A DNA stretch of 64,000 nt from Allomuricauda sp. GTDB taxonomy: Bacteria > Bacteroidota > Bacteroidia > Flavobacteriales > Flavobacteriaceae. The number at the start of each line of letters is the position of its first letter. Position 1 is the first letter of the stretch. Both the position numbers and the translations under genes were made by a program. Below are positions 15,918-25,709 of this stretch, one piece after another. The notes beneath the pieces were generated by a model. The model was not told where the DNA came from. It saw only the letters and a program-made list of their open reading frames with translations, and made no database searches. Location of the stretch: positions 496,001 to 560,000 of the forward strand of contig NZ_JANQLX010000003.1 in assembly GCF_028280385.1 (NCBI RefSeq), written 5' to 3'.

Positions 15918-17885
15918 ATGAAATCCGCAGGAATGTTTAACAATTTAAGAATTTCACTGCTATTGCTTCTAAGCATGGTAATGGTTACGGGATGCGTTAG
16001 CGAAAAAGATTTGGACCCACCTCAGGACGACCCTATCGGTACGGACGATGATGGGCCCTTGTCTGCCCTCAATGTCTCTGCCAATTTTGATTATTCCACA
16101 AGCAGGGAAGTAAGTATATCGCTGGATGTACCGGGCTTTCTAAGCAAGGCCATTTTTTCGCTTTATAGCAAATCGGGCAATCAGGACAGCATACCCTTTG
16201 GGCGTGCCACTTTTGATGCCAACGGACATTTTGAGCAGCATTTTGCCATCCAGGCACAAGCGGACAGTATACTTTTATATTCGGATTATATTGGTTTGAC
16301 CAAGGACATCCGACTCGCCATCGAAAACAATCAAGTGTCCTATGACTATAGGCCCTTATACGATAGGTCAGTCTCTAGTAAGGGAAACATCTTTTCCAAA
16401 ACCCAAAAGGGAATACACAATGCCGCTGGGAAGGTAACTTATACGTATCTCAGCGGATTCAACAATCAAGGAGTGCCCACGGAAATGGAGCTCCCAGATG
16501 TGATCCAACAAAACATGTTGGACGATATCAATGCCTCCCTCCCGGAATACAGCAGGGTTCCAATAGCAAGTCCCCAGTTCTTGTCCAACACCAGCGAAAC
16601 CAGCATGGTTTTAACGGATTTGGCAGACGTATGGGTAACCTTTGTCTCCGAAGGGGCGGGTTACAGAAATGCCTTGGGATATTATTCCTATGAATTAGGC
16701 AATGCCCCGGCAAGCCCTGATGATATAGCGGCACACAATGTTATTTTCCCCAACACCTCCATGGTGGGATCCTCCGGGGGTTTGGTGCCCGGTGATCGCG
16801 TTTATCTAGGACGGTTTCCCCCAAATACAGTTATTTCCTGGTTTATTGTGGCCAACGGCTGGAATGGGGCAGGAGTTGGTGATGGAAGGGGAATCTATTA
16901 TTCCGAACCTAGTTTTAACCCTGAAAATTCCAACCTCAATACACACATGGTCCAATTGTACGATAGTGCGCGCGAAATTAATTTCTTGGCCTTTGAGGAT
17001 CTTCGGAGAGATCAGGGTTCCGATGACGATTTTAACGATGCCGTATTCTATGCACGGGCCAATCCCGTGGAGTCCGTTGAGTTGACCAATGTGGTGGCTT
17101 TGATTCCTGCCAATGATGAAGATGGCGACGGGGTAAACGACGAGTTGGACGATTTTCCCTTTGATGTCAACAAGGCCTTCAATAATTTTTCCCCAACGGC
17201 AAACTTAACGGGAGTACTTGCCTATGAAGACCTTTGGCCAAGTCAGGGAGATTACGATTTTAACGATTTGGTGGTCACCTATTCCTATAATTTGATCACA
17301 AATGCCTCCAATCTCATTACCCGGATTGAGGGGACCTATACCATAGATAACATTGGCGGTGCTTTGCACAACGGGTTTGCGTTGGCTTTTCCCATAGATC
17401 CCAATCTGGTTGAAGCGGTCCAGGGTCAAGTGCTCAATGCCACTTACATCAACTTAAATGCCAATGGGACGGAAACAGGTACTGCTGCAAACGAAACGGT
17501 AATTTTTATTGCTGGCAATACCATTGAAATGGAAGGGGAAACCATAGAAATAGGAATTGATTTCAATACCCCGATTTCCTATGAATCCCTCGGTCTGGTG
17601 CCTTTTGATCCATTTTTGATTTCGAATGCCACAAGATCTAACGAGATACATCTTCCGGATTATGCCCCAACCAGTAAGGCAGCTTCCTTGGGTACTGGGG
17701 ACGATGACAGTGATGCCGCTCTGGACAGATACTATAAAACGGATAAAAACTTGCCCTGGGCCCTAAACATCTTTGATGCCTTTGTGCCTCCGCAAGAAGC
17801 CGTGCCCATTACCATAGAGTACCCAAAATTTGTGAATTGGGCCAACTCTGGGGGAACTCAGGATTTGGATTGGTACGTACGATAA
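15918..17885 (+). CDS. LruC domain lipoprotein
   Basis: Lipoprotein of 655 residues: signal peptide with lipobox MVTGC (Cys26 lipidated) followed by an acidic linker (about 30-50). Middle part carries a DUF4114-like block (FLAFEDLRRDQGSDDDFNDAV); it is followed by a calcium-binding style repeat (DEDGDGVNDELDDFPFD), then the LruC core (LAYEDLWPSQGDYDFNDLVV) and a C-terminal beta region. LruC proteins are surface-exposed in Bacteroidota; their role is unknown. Placement between wzy/glycosyltransferase genes and ugd suggests it helps to hold or organise the polysaccharide outside the cell, but that is inference. The start follows the AT-rich promoter-like tract; an internal Met6 is also possible. 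Confidence 0.9.
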   Translation: MKSAGMFNNLRISLLLLLSMVMVTGCVSEKDLDPPQDDPIGTDDDGPLSALNVSANFDYSTSREVSISLDVPGFLSKAIFSLYSKSGNQDSIPFGRATFDANGHFEQHFAIQAQADSILLYSDYIGLTKDIRLAIENNQVSYDYRPLYDRSVSSKGNIFSKTQKGIHNAAGKVTYTYLSGFNNQGVPTEMELPDVIQQNMLDDINASLPEYSRVPIASPQFLSNTSETSMVLTDLADVWVTFVSEGAGYRNALGYYSYELGNAPASPDDIAAHNVIFPNTSMVGSSGGLVPGDRVYLGRFPPNTVISWFIVANGWNGAGVGDGRGIYYSEPSFNPENSNLNTHMVQLYDSAREINFLAFEDLRRDQGSDDDFNDAVFYARANPVESVELTNVVALIPANDEDGDGVNDELDDFPFDVNKAFNNFSPTANLTGVLAYEDLWPSQGDYDFNDLVVTYSYNLITNASNLITRIEGTYTIDNIGGALHNGFALAFPIDPNLVEAVQGQVLNATYINLNANGTETGTAANETVIFIAGNTIEMEGETIEIGIDFNTPISYESLGLVPFDPFLISNATRSNEIHLPDYAPTSKAASLGTGDDDSDAALDRYYKTDKNLPWALNIFDAFVPPQEAVPITIEYPKFVNWANSGGTQDLDWYVR

Positions 17886-17920
17886 AAAGGAAATATACAA
17901 CCTCAAATACACTTTAAATT

Positions 17921-19273
17921 ATGAACATAACAGTTGTTGGTACAGGTTACGTTGGCTTGGTAACAGGTACCTGTTTCGCAGAAACCGGTATAAATGTGGT
18001 CTGCGTGGACATTGATGAAAAAAAGGTGGAAAAACTTCGTAATGGAGAGATTCCAATTTATGAACCGGGCCTGGATCTGCTTTTGGAACGAAGTATTGAC
18101 AAAGGCAGGATTTCCTTCACCACCAATCTGGAAAAAGGGATAAAAAATAGCGATGCTGTTTTTATTGCCGTGGGAACCCCGCCGGACGAAGATGGTAGTG
18201 CAGACCTAAAATATGTGCTGGGAGTGGCCCGCGAAATCGGCCAACACATGGAAGATTACAAAGTAATCATCACCAAGAGTACCGTTCCTGTTGGGACCTC
18301 CTATAAAGTAAAATCGGCCGTGGAAGAGGAATTGGAAAAACGCGGTGTGCGTATTGCTTTTGATGTGGCATCCAACCCTGAATTCCTAAAGGAAGGAAGT
18401 GCAGTGGACGATTTCCTTAAACCTGACCGAATTGTTGTTGGGGTGGAAAGCAAGCGTGCCGAAAAAGTGATGAAACGGTTGTACAAGCCATTTTTGATGA
18501 ATGGACATCCCCTATTGTTCATGGACATTTTCTCTTCTGAAATGACCAAGTATGCAGCAAATTCCATGCTGGCCACCAAGATTAGTTTTATGAACGATAT
18601 CGCCAATCTTTGTGAGTTGGTGGGTGCCAATGTGGATTTGGTACGAAAAGGCATTGGGTCTGATTCCAGAATCGGGAACAAGTTTATTTACCCTGGAACC
18701 GGGTATGGAGGGAGTTGTTTTCCAAAAGACGTGCAGGCCTTGGTTCGCACCGCGGATGAATATGGCCATTCTTTGGAGGTTCTTAAAGCGGTTGAACATG
18801 TAAACTACCGCCAAAAAACGGTTTTGGTGGAAAAAATCAAAAAGCATTTTGGCACTGATCTAAAGGGGAAACAATTTGGACTTTGGGGCTTGGCCTTCAA
18901 ACCAAAAACCGATGATATGCGCGAAGCACCATCCTTGGTAATCGTTGATGAACTTAAGGCGATGGGAGCCAATATAAGGGCATATGATCCTGTGGCGATG
19001 GAAGAAGCCGAAAGAATTTTGGGAGATAAAATAGAATATGCCAAGGACGAGTACGATGCGATCATTGATGCAGATGCCCTGATCGTAGTTACCGAGTGGT
19101 CCGAATTTAGGATGCCCAATTTTAGGATCCTTGAAAAATTGATGGTCAGCAAGACCATTTTTGACGGACGTAATGTTTATGACCCCGAGGAAATGGAAGA
19201 ACTGGGATTCTCATACTACAGCATTGGACGAAATGCCGTGAACAACAGTAAAGAAGCAACCATTAAAATCTAA
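17921..19273 (+). CDS. ugd: UDP-glucose 6-dehydrogenase
   Basis: NAD-dependent oxidation of UDP-glucose to UDP-glucuronate in the cytosol. 450 residues with the Rossmann start [31 protein letters not shown], the catalytic Cys266 in GGSCFPKD, and the C-terminal domain with [16 protein letters not shown]. All key residues are present. It is 11 bp before the UDP-xylose synthase gene, which uses its product. Confidence 0.97.
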   Translation: MNITVVGTGYVGLVTGTCFAETGINVVCVDIDEKKVEKLRNGEIPIYEPGLDLLLERSIDKGRISFTTNLEKGIKNSDAVFIAVGTPPDEDGSADLKYVLGVAREIGQHMEDYKVIITKSTVPVGTSYKVKSAVEEELEKRGVRIAFDVASNPEFLKEGSAVDDFLKPDRIVVGVESKRAEKVMKRLYKPFLMNGHPLLFMDIFSSEMTKYAANSMLATKISFMNDIANLCELVGANVDLVRKGIGSDSRIGNKFIYPGTGYGGSCFPKDVQALVRTADEYGHSLEVLKAVEHVNYRQKTVLVEKIKKHFGTDLKGKQFGLWGLAFKPKTDDMREAPSLVIVDELKAMGANIRAYDPVAMEEAERILGDKIEYAKDEYDAIIDADALIVVTEWSEFRMPNFRILEKLMVSKTIFDGRNVYDPEEMEELGFSYYSIGRNAVNNSKEATIKI

Positions 19274-19283
19274 TCCAAGAAAG

Positions 19284-20252
19284 ATGAAAAGAATATTGGT
19301 TACAGGAGGTGCCGGCTTTGTGGGATCTCATCTATGTGAGCGATTGCTCAAAGAAGGGAATGAAGTGATCAGCATGGACAATTACTTTACCGGTAGGAAA
19401 AGCAAGATTGTACACCTGATGGACAACCCTTATTTTGAGGTGGTCAGACATGATGTAACACTTCCCTATTTCTTGGAAGTGGACGAAATCTATAACCTGG
19501 CCTGCCCAGCATCGCCAGTACATTATCAGCATAACCCCATCAAAACGATCAAAACCTCGGTCTTGGGGGCGATCAATATGTTGGGATTGGCCAAAAGGAT
19601 CAAGGCAAAAATTCTTCAAGCTTCCACTAGCGAAGTATATGGGGACCCAGAATTGCACCCACAACCCGAAGGATATTGGGGGCATGTGAATCCCATTGGG
19701 ATAAGGTCTTGTTATGATGAGGGCAAGCGCTGCGCTGAATCCCTCTTTGTGAACTACCACAACTCCAACGATGTGTTGGTGAAGATCGTACGCATCTTCA
19801 ATACCTACGGTCCCAGAATGGAACCGGATGATGGGCGGGTAGTCTCCAATTTTATTATGCAGGCCCTTCAAGGAAAGGACATCACCGTTTTTGGGGATGG
19901 AACCCAAACACGTAGCTTTCAATACGTGAGCGATCTAGTGGATGGTATGATCAAGATGATGGACACTGAAGATGGATTTATTGGACCGGTGAACATCGGA
20001 AATCCAGGAGAATTTACCATGTTGGAACTTGCTGAGAATATCATTGACCTCACAGGGTCCAAATCCAAGATTGTACACTTGCCGTTGCCATCGGATGACC
20101 CCATGCAGCGGAAACCGGACATTACCCTGGCCAAGGAAAAATTGGAAGGTTGGTCGCCAAGCGTAGACCTCAGGGATGGTTTGGAAAAGACCATTGCATA
20201 TTTTGACAATGTTTTAAAGGAGAAATCCATCAAGGAACTCATAGAAGGATAG
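19284..20252 (+). CDS. uxs: UDP-glucuronate decarboxylase (UDP-xylose synthase)
   Basis: Short-chain dehydrogenase/reductase of 322 residues that decarboxylates UDP-glucuronate to UDP-xylose. Seen: NAD-binding [12 protein letters not shown], the Uxs signature [27 protein letters not shown], catalytic Tyr-Lys in [10 protein letters not shown], and FNTYGPRM. These blocks separate it from GalE-type epimerases. With ugd it implies glucuronic acid and/or xylose in the polymer. Confidence 0.95.
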   Translation: MKRILVTGGAGFVGSHLCERLLKEGNEVISMDNYFTGRKSKIVHLMDNPYFEVVRHDVTLPYFLEVDEIYNLACPASPVHYQHNPIKTIKTSVLGAINMLGLAKRIKAKILQASTSEVYGDPELHPQPEGYWGHVNPIGIRSCYDEGKRCAESLFVNYHNSNDVLVKIVRIFNTYGPRMEPDDGRVVSNFIMQALQGKDITVFGDGTQTRSFQYVSDLVDGMIKMMDTEDGFIGPVNIGNPGEFTMLELAENIIDLTGSKSKIVHLPLPSDDPMQRKPDITLAKEKLEGWSPSVDLRDGLEKTIAYFDNVLKEKSIKELIEG

Positions 20253-20259
20253 GGGCAAA

Positions 20260-21468
20260 ATGGATGTGATCAGAAGTTTGACAACCGCATTGGAAATCCT
20301 GTTTTTGGGATACTTTGGATTCGCATCCATTTATGTGTTCGTATTCTCCGTGGCAGGACTGTTTCGCCCTAAACAGCGGAACACAATCAACTCAAAACAA
20401 CGGAAATTTGCAGTGCTGATTCCCGGATATAAAGAAGACAATGTGATTGTTGAGGTTGCCCAAAAAGCGTTGCAGCAATCGTACCCATCCCATTTGTACG
20501 AGGTGGTAATTATTGCGGATTCCTTTCAACCGGAAACCTTGGAAAAACTCAAGGAACTTCCCATTAGGTTAGTAGAGGTCTCCTTTGAGAAAAGCACCAA
20601 ATCCAAGGCACTGAACAAAGCCATGCAGGTTATTGGAGACCAATACCATGTGGCCTTGATCTTGGATGCCGATAATATCATGGAGGACGATTTTGTCCAC
20701 AAGATCAATGAAGCCTTTAACCAAGGGTACAAGGTGGTGCAAGGGCATAGAGTGGCCAAGAATACCAATACGGCCTTTGCCATTTTGGATGCATTGAGCG
20801 AGGAAATCAACAACCATATCTTTAGAAAAGGACATCGGGTTTTGGGATTTTCTTCTGCCCTAATAGGTTCAGGGATGGCCTTCGACTATTATTTCTTCAA
20901 ACATACCATGGCGCATGTAAATGCAGTTGGCGGGTTTGACAAGGAATTGGAGCTGAAACTTTTAAAGAACCGGACCAAAATCGAATACTTGCACAAGGCC
21001 GTGGTCTTGGATGAAAAGGTCCAAAAATCGGAAGTGTTTGCCAACCAGCGCAAGCGCTGGCTATCTGCCCAATTTGTTTATTTTGGAAGGTATTTTGTGC
21101 CTGGACTGAAAGAGTTGTTCACCAGGGGCAATATCGACTTCTTTGACAAGGTATACCAGATGGTATCGCCCCCTAGGGTGTTATTGTTGGGATTAACCGC
21201 AATGATTTCAATAAGCTATTTTGTCATCAATTGGGGGTATCCCACAAACATCTTGATAATACCTGCCATGTATTGGTACATAGCCCTAGGAATGATCGTC
21301 TTGGCGTATGCCCTAGCAGTTCCTAAAGCGTACTACAACAAACAAACCTTGGGTGCCCTACTCACTTTGCCCAAAGCTTTTGTACTTATGTTCCTATCAC
21401 TGTTTAAGTTGAAGGGAGCCAATAAGAAATTCATCCACACCCAACACGGAACCATTAACCCACAATAG
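20260..21468 (+). CDS. Membrane-bound family 2 glycosyltransferase, processive type
   Basis: 402 residues: N-terminal membrane helix (about 10-35), a GT-A domain with VLIPGYKED, LILDADNIMEDDF (DAD metal site) and the QRKRW motif that matches QxxRW of cellulose/hyaluronan synthase-type enzymes, then three or four C-terminal membrane helices (about 300-380). This layout suggests a membrane-embedded transferase on the cytosolic face. Donor and product unknown. It starts 7 bp after the uxs stop. Confidence 0.87.
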   Translation: MDVIRSLTTALEILFLGYFGFASIYVFVFSVAGLFRPKQRNTINSKQRKFAVLIPGYKEDNVIVEVAQKALQQSYPSHLYEVVIIADSFQPETLEKLKELPIRLVEVSFEKSTKSKALNKAMQVIGDQYHVALILDADNIMEDDFVHKINEAFNQGYKVVQGHRVAKNTNTAFAILDALSEEINNHIFRKGHRVLGFSSALIGSGMAFDYYFFKHTMAHVNAVGGFDKELELKLLKNRTKIEYLHKAVVLDEKVQKSEVFANQRKRWLSAQFVYFGRYFVPGLKELFTRGNIDFFDKVYQMVSPPRVLLLGLTAMISISYFVINWGYPTNILIIPAMYWYIALGMIVLAYALAVPKAYYNKQTLGALLTLPKAFVLMFLSLFKLKGANKKFIHTQHGTINPQ

Positions 21469-21474
21469 CCCGCC

Positions 21475-22632
21475 ATGAAAATTGGAATAGAAGGACAAAG
21501 GCTGTACCGAAAGAAAAAGCACGGCATGGACATGGTGGCCCTGGAGCTTATAAAAAGCCTTCAGAAAATTGACCATCACAATGAATACGTGGTTTTTGTA
21601 CGACCGGATTTTGACGACGGTTGTATCCCAAAGGCGGATAATTTTAAGGTGGTGGAGCTGGAATCTAGGTGGGGATACCCTGGATGGGAACAGATTATGC
21701 TGCCAAGGGCCGCCCGCAAGGAAGGCTGCGATATACTGCATTGCACCAGCAATACGGGGCCATTGTTCTCCAGAGTACCTTTGATAACCACCCTTCACGA
21801 TATCATTTATCTGGAAAGCATCAGTCTTTTCAAAAAAGAAGGGACTTGGTACCAAAAATTTGGCAACATGTACCGAAGGTATTTTGTTCCCCCGGTCATC
21901 CGTAGGAGCAAAAAAGTGATTACCGTATCCAACTATGAAAAGGAACGCATCAACAGCCACTTTGGATTTAAGGACAATCGGTTGACCGCCATTTACAATG
22001 GGGTAGGGGCGCATTTCAAAAAGGTCAAAAACCCAGTTCGATTAAAAAGAATCAAAAAGATCTATGCCTTGCCAGATAAATTCCTCTTCTTTTTGGGAAA
22101 CACCGATCCAAAGAAGAACACCAAGGGGGTGCTCAAGGCTTTTTCCGATTTCAACAAGATTTATCCCAATCAATATCGATTGGTAATGTTGGATTATGAT
22201 GAAGAGGAACTTCAGCGGCTTCTAGCAGAAATTGGCGATTTGGACATTAGGGAGTTGATCCATTTAACCGGATACGTGCCCAACACCGATCTACCGGCCA
22301 TTATCAATCAGGCCGCCATTTTTCTATATCCATCGTTGCGCGAAAGTTTTGGTATTCCCATTTTGGAAGGAATGGCTTGTGGGGTGCCGGTGATTACCTC
22401 CAATACCTCATCCATGCCCGAGGTGGCTGGCGAAGGTACCGCCATTATGGTGAATCCCACAAAACCATTGGAAATAACCGAGGCCATGAGACGCCTTGTG
22501 GAAGATAAAATGCTTGCACAACTCCTATCTGAAAAAGGTATTGAAAGGGCCAAGGACTTCTCTTGGGATGCCATGGCCAAGAAAGTTTTAAAGCTATACG
22601 GAGAAGTATACCAGGAACTAAAAAGAAATTGA
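21475..22632 (+). CDS. Family 4 glycosyltransferase
   Basis: GT-B retaining glycosyltransferase of 385 residues. N-terminal acceptor domain begins MKIGIEGQRLYRKKKHGMD; the donor domain has FFLGNTDPKKNTKGVL and the EX7E motif in YPSLRESFGIPILEGMACG followed by VPVITSNTSSMPEVAG. Soluble or peripheral at the inner membrane. It starts 6 bp after the preceding glycosyltransferase stop. Donor unknown; mannosyl-, glucosyl- or glucuronosyltransferase activities are all found in this group. Confidence 0.9.
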   Translation: MKIGIEGQRLYRKKKHGMDMVALELIKSLQKIDHHNEYVVFVRPDFDDGCIPKADNFKVVELESRWGYPGWEQIMLPRAARKEGCDILHCTSNTGPLFSRVPLITTLHDIIYLESISLFKKEGTWYQKFGNMYRRYFVPPVIRRSKKVITVSNYEKERINSHFGFKDNRLTAIYNGVGAHFKKVKNPVRLKRIKKIYALPDKFLFFLGNTDPKKNTKGVLKAFSDFNKIYPNQYRLVMLDYDEEELQRLLAEIGDLDIRELIHLTGYVPNTDLPAIINQAAIFLYPSLRESFGIPILEGMACGVPVITSNTSSMPEVAGEGTAIMVNPTKPLEITEAMRRLVEDKMLAQLLSEKGIERAKDFSWDAMAKKVLKLYGEVYQELKRN

Positions 22633-22633
22633 C

Positions 22634-23827
22634 ATGATCAAAGGACAGGATATCATTGTAGTGGGCATACAGGCCTGGGACATAGAGATAGGGAGCAATT
22701 GCAAAAACATTGCAACCGAATTTGCCAAGCATAACCGTGTGCTATACGTAAATCCTCCTTTGGATCGGGCAACCCTGAAAAGGGACAAAAAATCTGAAAA
22801 GGTCCAGAAAAGGCTTCGCGTAAGCCGGGGAGAAGAAACGGGATTGGTCCCAATTCAGGAAAATCTATGGAACCTATACCCAAAAACTTTGACGGAGTCC
22901 ATTAACTGGATCCCTATTCATGGTCTTTTTAAAAGGCTCAATAAAAGAAATGCAAGGCTTTTTTCCAATGATATTTTGGAAGCCATGGAACAATTGAAAT
23001 TCAAGAATGTGCTGTTGTTCAACGATAGCTCCATGTTTCTTGGACTGCATTTGAAGGAATTTCTCAATCCTAAAAGTTATACATACTATATGCGGGACTA
23101 CCTCATTAAGGTTCCCTATTGGAGAAAGCATGGTGAGCGGATTGAGCCCCAGGTAATCCAACTGGCCGATACGGTGGTAAACAATTCCACTTTGTATGCC
23201 GAGTATGGAGCGCAGTACAATCCCAATAGTTTTATGGTAGGGCAAGGTTGTGATGTATCCCTGTTCAACGATGAGCAGGATACCATCAAGATTCCAAGCG
23301 AATTTGAAAATATCCCAGGGCCTGTAATAGGCTATGTGGGCTATCTGACCAGCATGCGATTGGATATTGACCTCTTGGAATACATGGCCCAAAAACGAAA
23401 TGATTGGAGCATTGTTCTGGTAGGACCGGAAGATGAGGATTTTAAAAACTCCACATTGCACCAAATGGAAAATGTTTTCTTTTTGGGAAGCAAGAATGCC
23501 TCGGAACTGCCAGCCTATGTAAAAGGATTTGATGTGGCCATGAACCCACAGGTGGTCAATGATTGGACCATAGGGAACTACCCCAGAAAAATTGATGAAT
23601 ACCTGGCCATGGGGAAACCTACTTTGGCCACTTGGACCAAGGCCATGGAGATGTTCCAGGAACATGTGTATTTGGGAAACAGCAAAGAAGAATATATCCA
23701 ATTGGCCGAAAAAGCCTTAGCGGAAAATTCACTGGAACTGCAACAAAAACGCATTGCTTTTGCTAAAAGCCATACGTGGGAGAACAATGTACAGGCGATC
23801 TATGAGGCCATTAAAAAATCAGCTTAA
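22634..23827 (+). CDS. Glycosyltransferase, TuaH-like GT-B
   Basis: GT-B type protein of 397 residues similar in layout to teichuronic acid glycosyltransferase TuaH and related enzymes: start DIIVVGIQAWDIEIGSNCKN, TVVNNSTLYAEY, PVIGYVGYLTSMRLDIDLL, IVLVGPEDEDF and the sugar-nucleotide region NYPRKIDEYLAMGKPTLATW. It starts one base after the stop of the previous gene, so the two transferases are made together. Substrates not known. Confidence 0.85.
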   Translation: MIKGQDIIVVGIQAWDIEIGSNCKNIATEFAKHNRVLYVNPPLDRATLKRDKKSEKVQKRLRVSRGEETGLVPIQENLWNLYPKTLTESINWIPIHGLFKRLNKRNARLFSNDILEAMEQLKFKNVLLFNDSSMFLGLHLKEFLNPKSYTYYMRDYLIKVPYWRKHGERIEPQVIQLADTVVNNSTLYAEYGAQYNPNSFMVGQGCDVSLFNDEQDTIKIPSEFENIPGPVIGYVGYLTSMRLDIDLLEYMAQKRNDWSIVLVGPEDEDFKNSTLHQMENVFFLGSKNASELPAYVKGFDVAMNPQVVNDWTIGNYPRKIDEYLAMGKPTLATWTKAMEMFQEHVYLGNSKEEYIQLAEKALAENSLELQQKRIAFAKSHTWENNVQAIYEAIKKSA

Positions 23828-23837
23828 AACGTGGGAT

Positions 23838-24476
23838 ATGGGATTTAAGGACAAGATTAAGGACAGCAAAACCATCAAGAAATGGGTACACTGGATGTTG
23901 GTTCCAAAAAATCAGGCCCGCCCCAGATTATGGGTTAGGTGGTTTGTAAACCCCTTTTATCACAAAAAAGGAAAAGGCGCCACTATTTGCAGACGTACAC
24001 GGATGGATGTACTTCCTTGGAACACCTTTGAACTGGGGTCCAATTCCACAATAGAGGATTTTTCCACCATCAACAATGGTGTTGGGGCGGTAAAAATTGG
24101 CAACCGCACGCGTATTGGATTGGGCAATACCATAATAGGGCCGGTTACCATCGGCAACGATGTTCGATTGGCACAAAATATTGTGCTGTCCGGCCTAAAC
24201 CATAACTATGAGGATGTTACCCAACCCATCCATGCCCAAGGAGTATCCACCGCGGTGATCACTGTAAAGGAGGCCACCTGGATTGGGGCCAATACGGTAG
24301 TGGTGGCCGGGGTTACCATCGGAAAACATTGCATCATTGCAGGGGGCAGTGTGGTAACCAAGGATATTCCGGATTATTCCGTAGCCGTGGGTAATCCGGC
24401 AAGGGTGGTGAAACAGTACAATCACGAAACCGGGGAATGGGAGAAAATTGCTAAAAAGAAATTGCTTGCTGTATAA
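23838..24476 (+). CDS. Hexapeptide-repeat acyltransferase
   Basis: Left-handed beta-helix acyltransferase (WcaF/LbetaH type), 212 residues from the ATG at 23838. A longer frame from 23754 would overlap the upstream gene by 74 bp and adds a peptide without family features, so I take the internal start. Hexapeptide turns run from about residue 75 to 190 (GSNSTIEDFSTINNG, KIGNRTRIGLGN, IGPVTIGNDV, VVAGVTIGKHCIIAGGSV, VGNPARVV). The His in LSGLNHNYEDV fits the catalytic histidine. It probably acetylates a sugar of the repeat unit using acetyl-CoA. Confidence 0.87.
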   Translation: MGFKDKIKDSKTIKKWVHWMLVPKNQARPRLWVRWFVNPFYHKKGKGATICRRTRMDVLPWNTFELGSNSTIEDFSTINNGVGAVKIGNRTRIGLGNTIIGPVTIGNDVRLAQNIVLSGLNHNYEDVTQPIHAQGVSTAVITVKEATWIGANTVVVAGVTIGKHCIIAGGSVVTKDIPDYSVAVGNPARVVKQYNHETGEWEKIAKKKLLAV

Positions 24477-24500
24477 AGCAGGCCGTAAAACAGAATTGGA

Positions 24501-25709
24501 ATGGAGACATTAAAAATTATTTTTTGGATTTCACTGCTGATCATTTTCTATTCCTATCTGGGATATGGAATACTATTGTTTGCCATTATAAAGGTGAGAA
24601 GAGCGTTGGGTATGGCCAAGAAATTTGAGAGCAATGAGGATTATGAACCCCATGTTACCTTATTTGTTTCCGCCTTTAATGAAAAGGACTTTTTGGACCA
24701 GAAAGTGAAAAACTCCAAGAGTTTGCATTATCCTCAGGACAAAGTGACGCAGATTTGGGTCACCGATGGATCAGATGATGGAACTCCAGATTTACTTCGA
24801 AAGTATGAAGGGGTGCAGGTATACCACAAGGATGAGAGAGCTGGAAAAATTGCCGCCATGAACCGCGGAATGGAATTTGTGAAAACTCCCATTGTTATTT
24901 TTTCCGATGCCAATACGGATTTGGGCAAGAACTCCATCAAGGAAATTGTCCGTTTGTTCCGAAACCCCAAGGTGGGCTGTGTTTCAGGTGAAAAGAGAAT
25001 CTATTCCAAAGATGCTGACAATGCTGCCGGAGCTGGTGAAGGGATGTATTGGAAGTACGAATCCCAACTTAAAAAATGGGATGCGGAACTGTATTCGGTA
25101 GTAGGGGCCGCGGGAGAGCTTTTTGCCATCCGAACGGCGCTTTGGCAAGAAGTGGAACGGGATACGCTCCTGGATGATTTTATGATATCGTTGCGGGTGG
25201 CCATGTCTGGATATACCATTCAATACAACCCTGAAGCCTATGCCATAGAAACGGCCTCGGCCAATGTCAAGGAAGAATTGAAGCGTAAGATCCGTATTTC
25301 CGCAGGAGGAATACAGTCGGTGGTGCGATTGCGAAAACTGCTGAATTTCTTTAAGTATGGAACCTTGTCGTTCCAGTATATTTCGCATAGGGTACTTCGT
25401 TGGACCTTAACCCCTTTGTTGTTGCTGTTGGTTATTCCTATGAATTTTATCTTGGCTTGGAACGAGGGCTTGTACGATTTTGGATTGTTCAGTCTGCTGT
25501 TTTGGGGTCAAGTGTTGTTTTATGCCGCCGCCTTGCTGGGATGGTTTTTGGAAAATCGACAAATCAGATTGAAGATCCTATTTATCCCATATTACTTTTT
25601 TATCATGAATCTTTCCGTCTTTCTCGGATTTGGAAGGTATTTAAAAGGAAACCAAACGGTTAATTGGGAAAGGGCCAAAAGAGGCGTACAAGCGGAAGCT
25701 GTGGTCTAG
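24501..25709 (+). CDS. Membrane-anchored family 2 glycosyltransferase
   Basis: 402 residues: N-terminal helix (about 7-28), GT-A domain with VTLFVSAFNEKDF, VTDGSDDGTPDLL, IFSDANTDLG (metal site), DDFMISLRVAMSGY and RKIRISAGGIQS, and three C-terminal helices (about 310-380). The ETASANVKEELKRKIRISAGG region resembles hyaluronan synthase-like GT2 proteins. Last forward gene before the opposing kinase; the two stop codons share the palindrome CTAG, so the genes meet tail to tail with a 4 bp overlap and no room for a terminator. Confidence 0.88.
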   Translation: METLKIIFWISLLIIFYSYLGYGILLFAIIKVRRALGMAKKFESNEDYEPHVTLFVSAFNEKDFLDQKVKNSKSLHYPQDKVTQIWVTDGSDDGTPDLLRKYEGVQVYHKDERAGKIAAMNRGMEFVKTPIVIFSDANTDLGKNSIKEIVRLFRNPKVGCVSGEKRIYSKDADNAAGAGEGMYWKYESQLKKWDAELYSVVGAAGELFAIRTALWQEVERDTLLDDFMISLRVAMSGYTIQYNPEAYAIETASANVKEELKRKIRISAGGIQSVVRLRKLLNFFKYGTLSFQYISHRVLRWTLTPLLLLLVIPMNFILAWNEGLYDFGLFSLLFWGQVLFYAAALLGWFLENRQIRLKILFIPYYFFIMNLSVFLGFGRYLKGNQTVNWERAKRGVQAEAVV

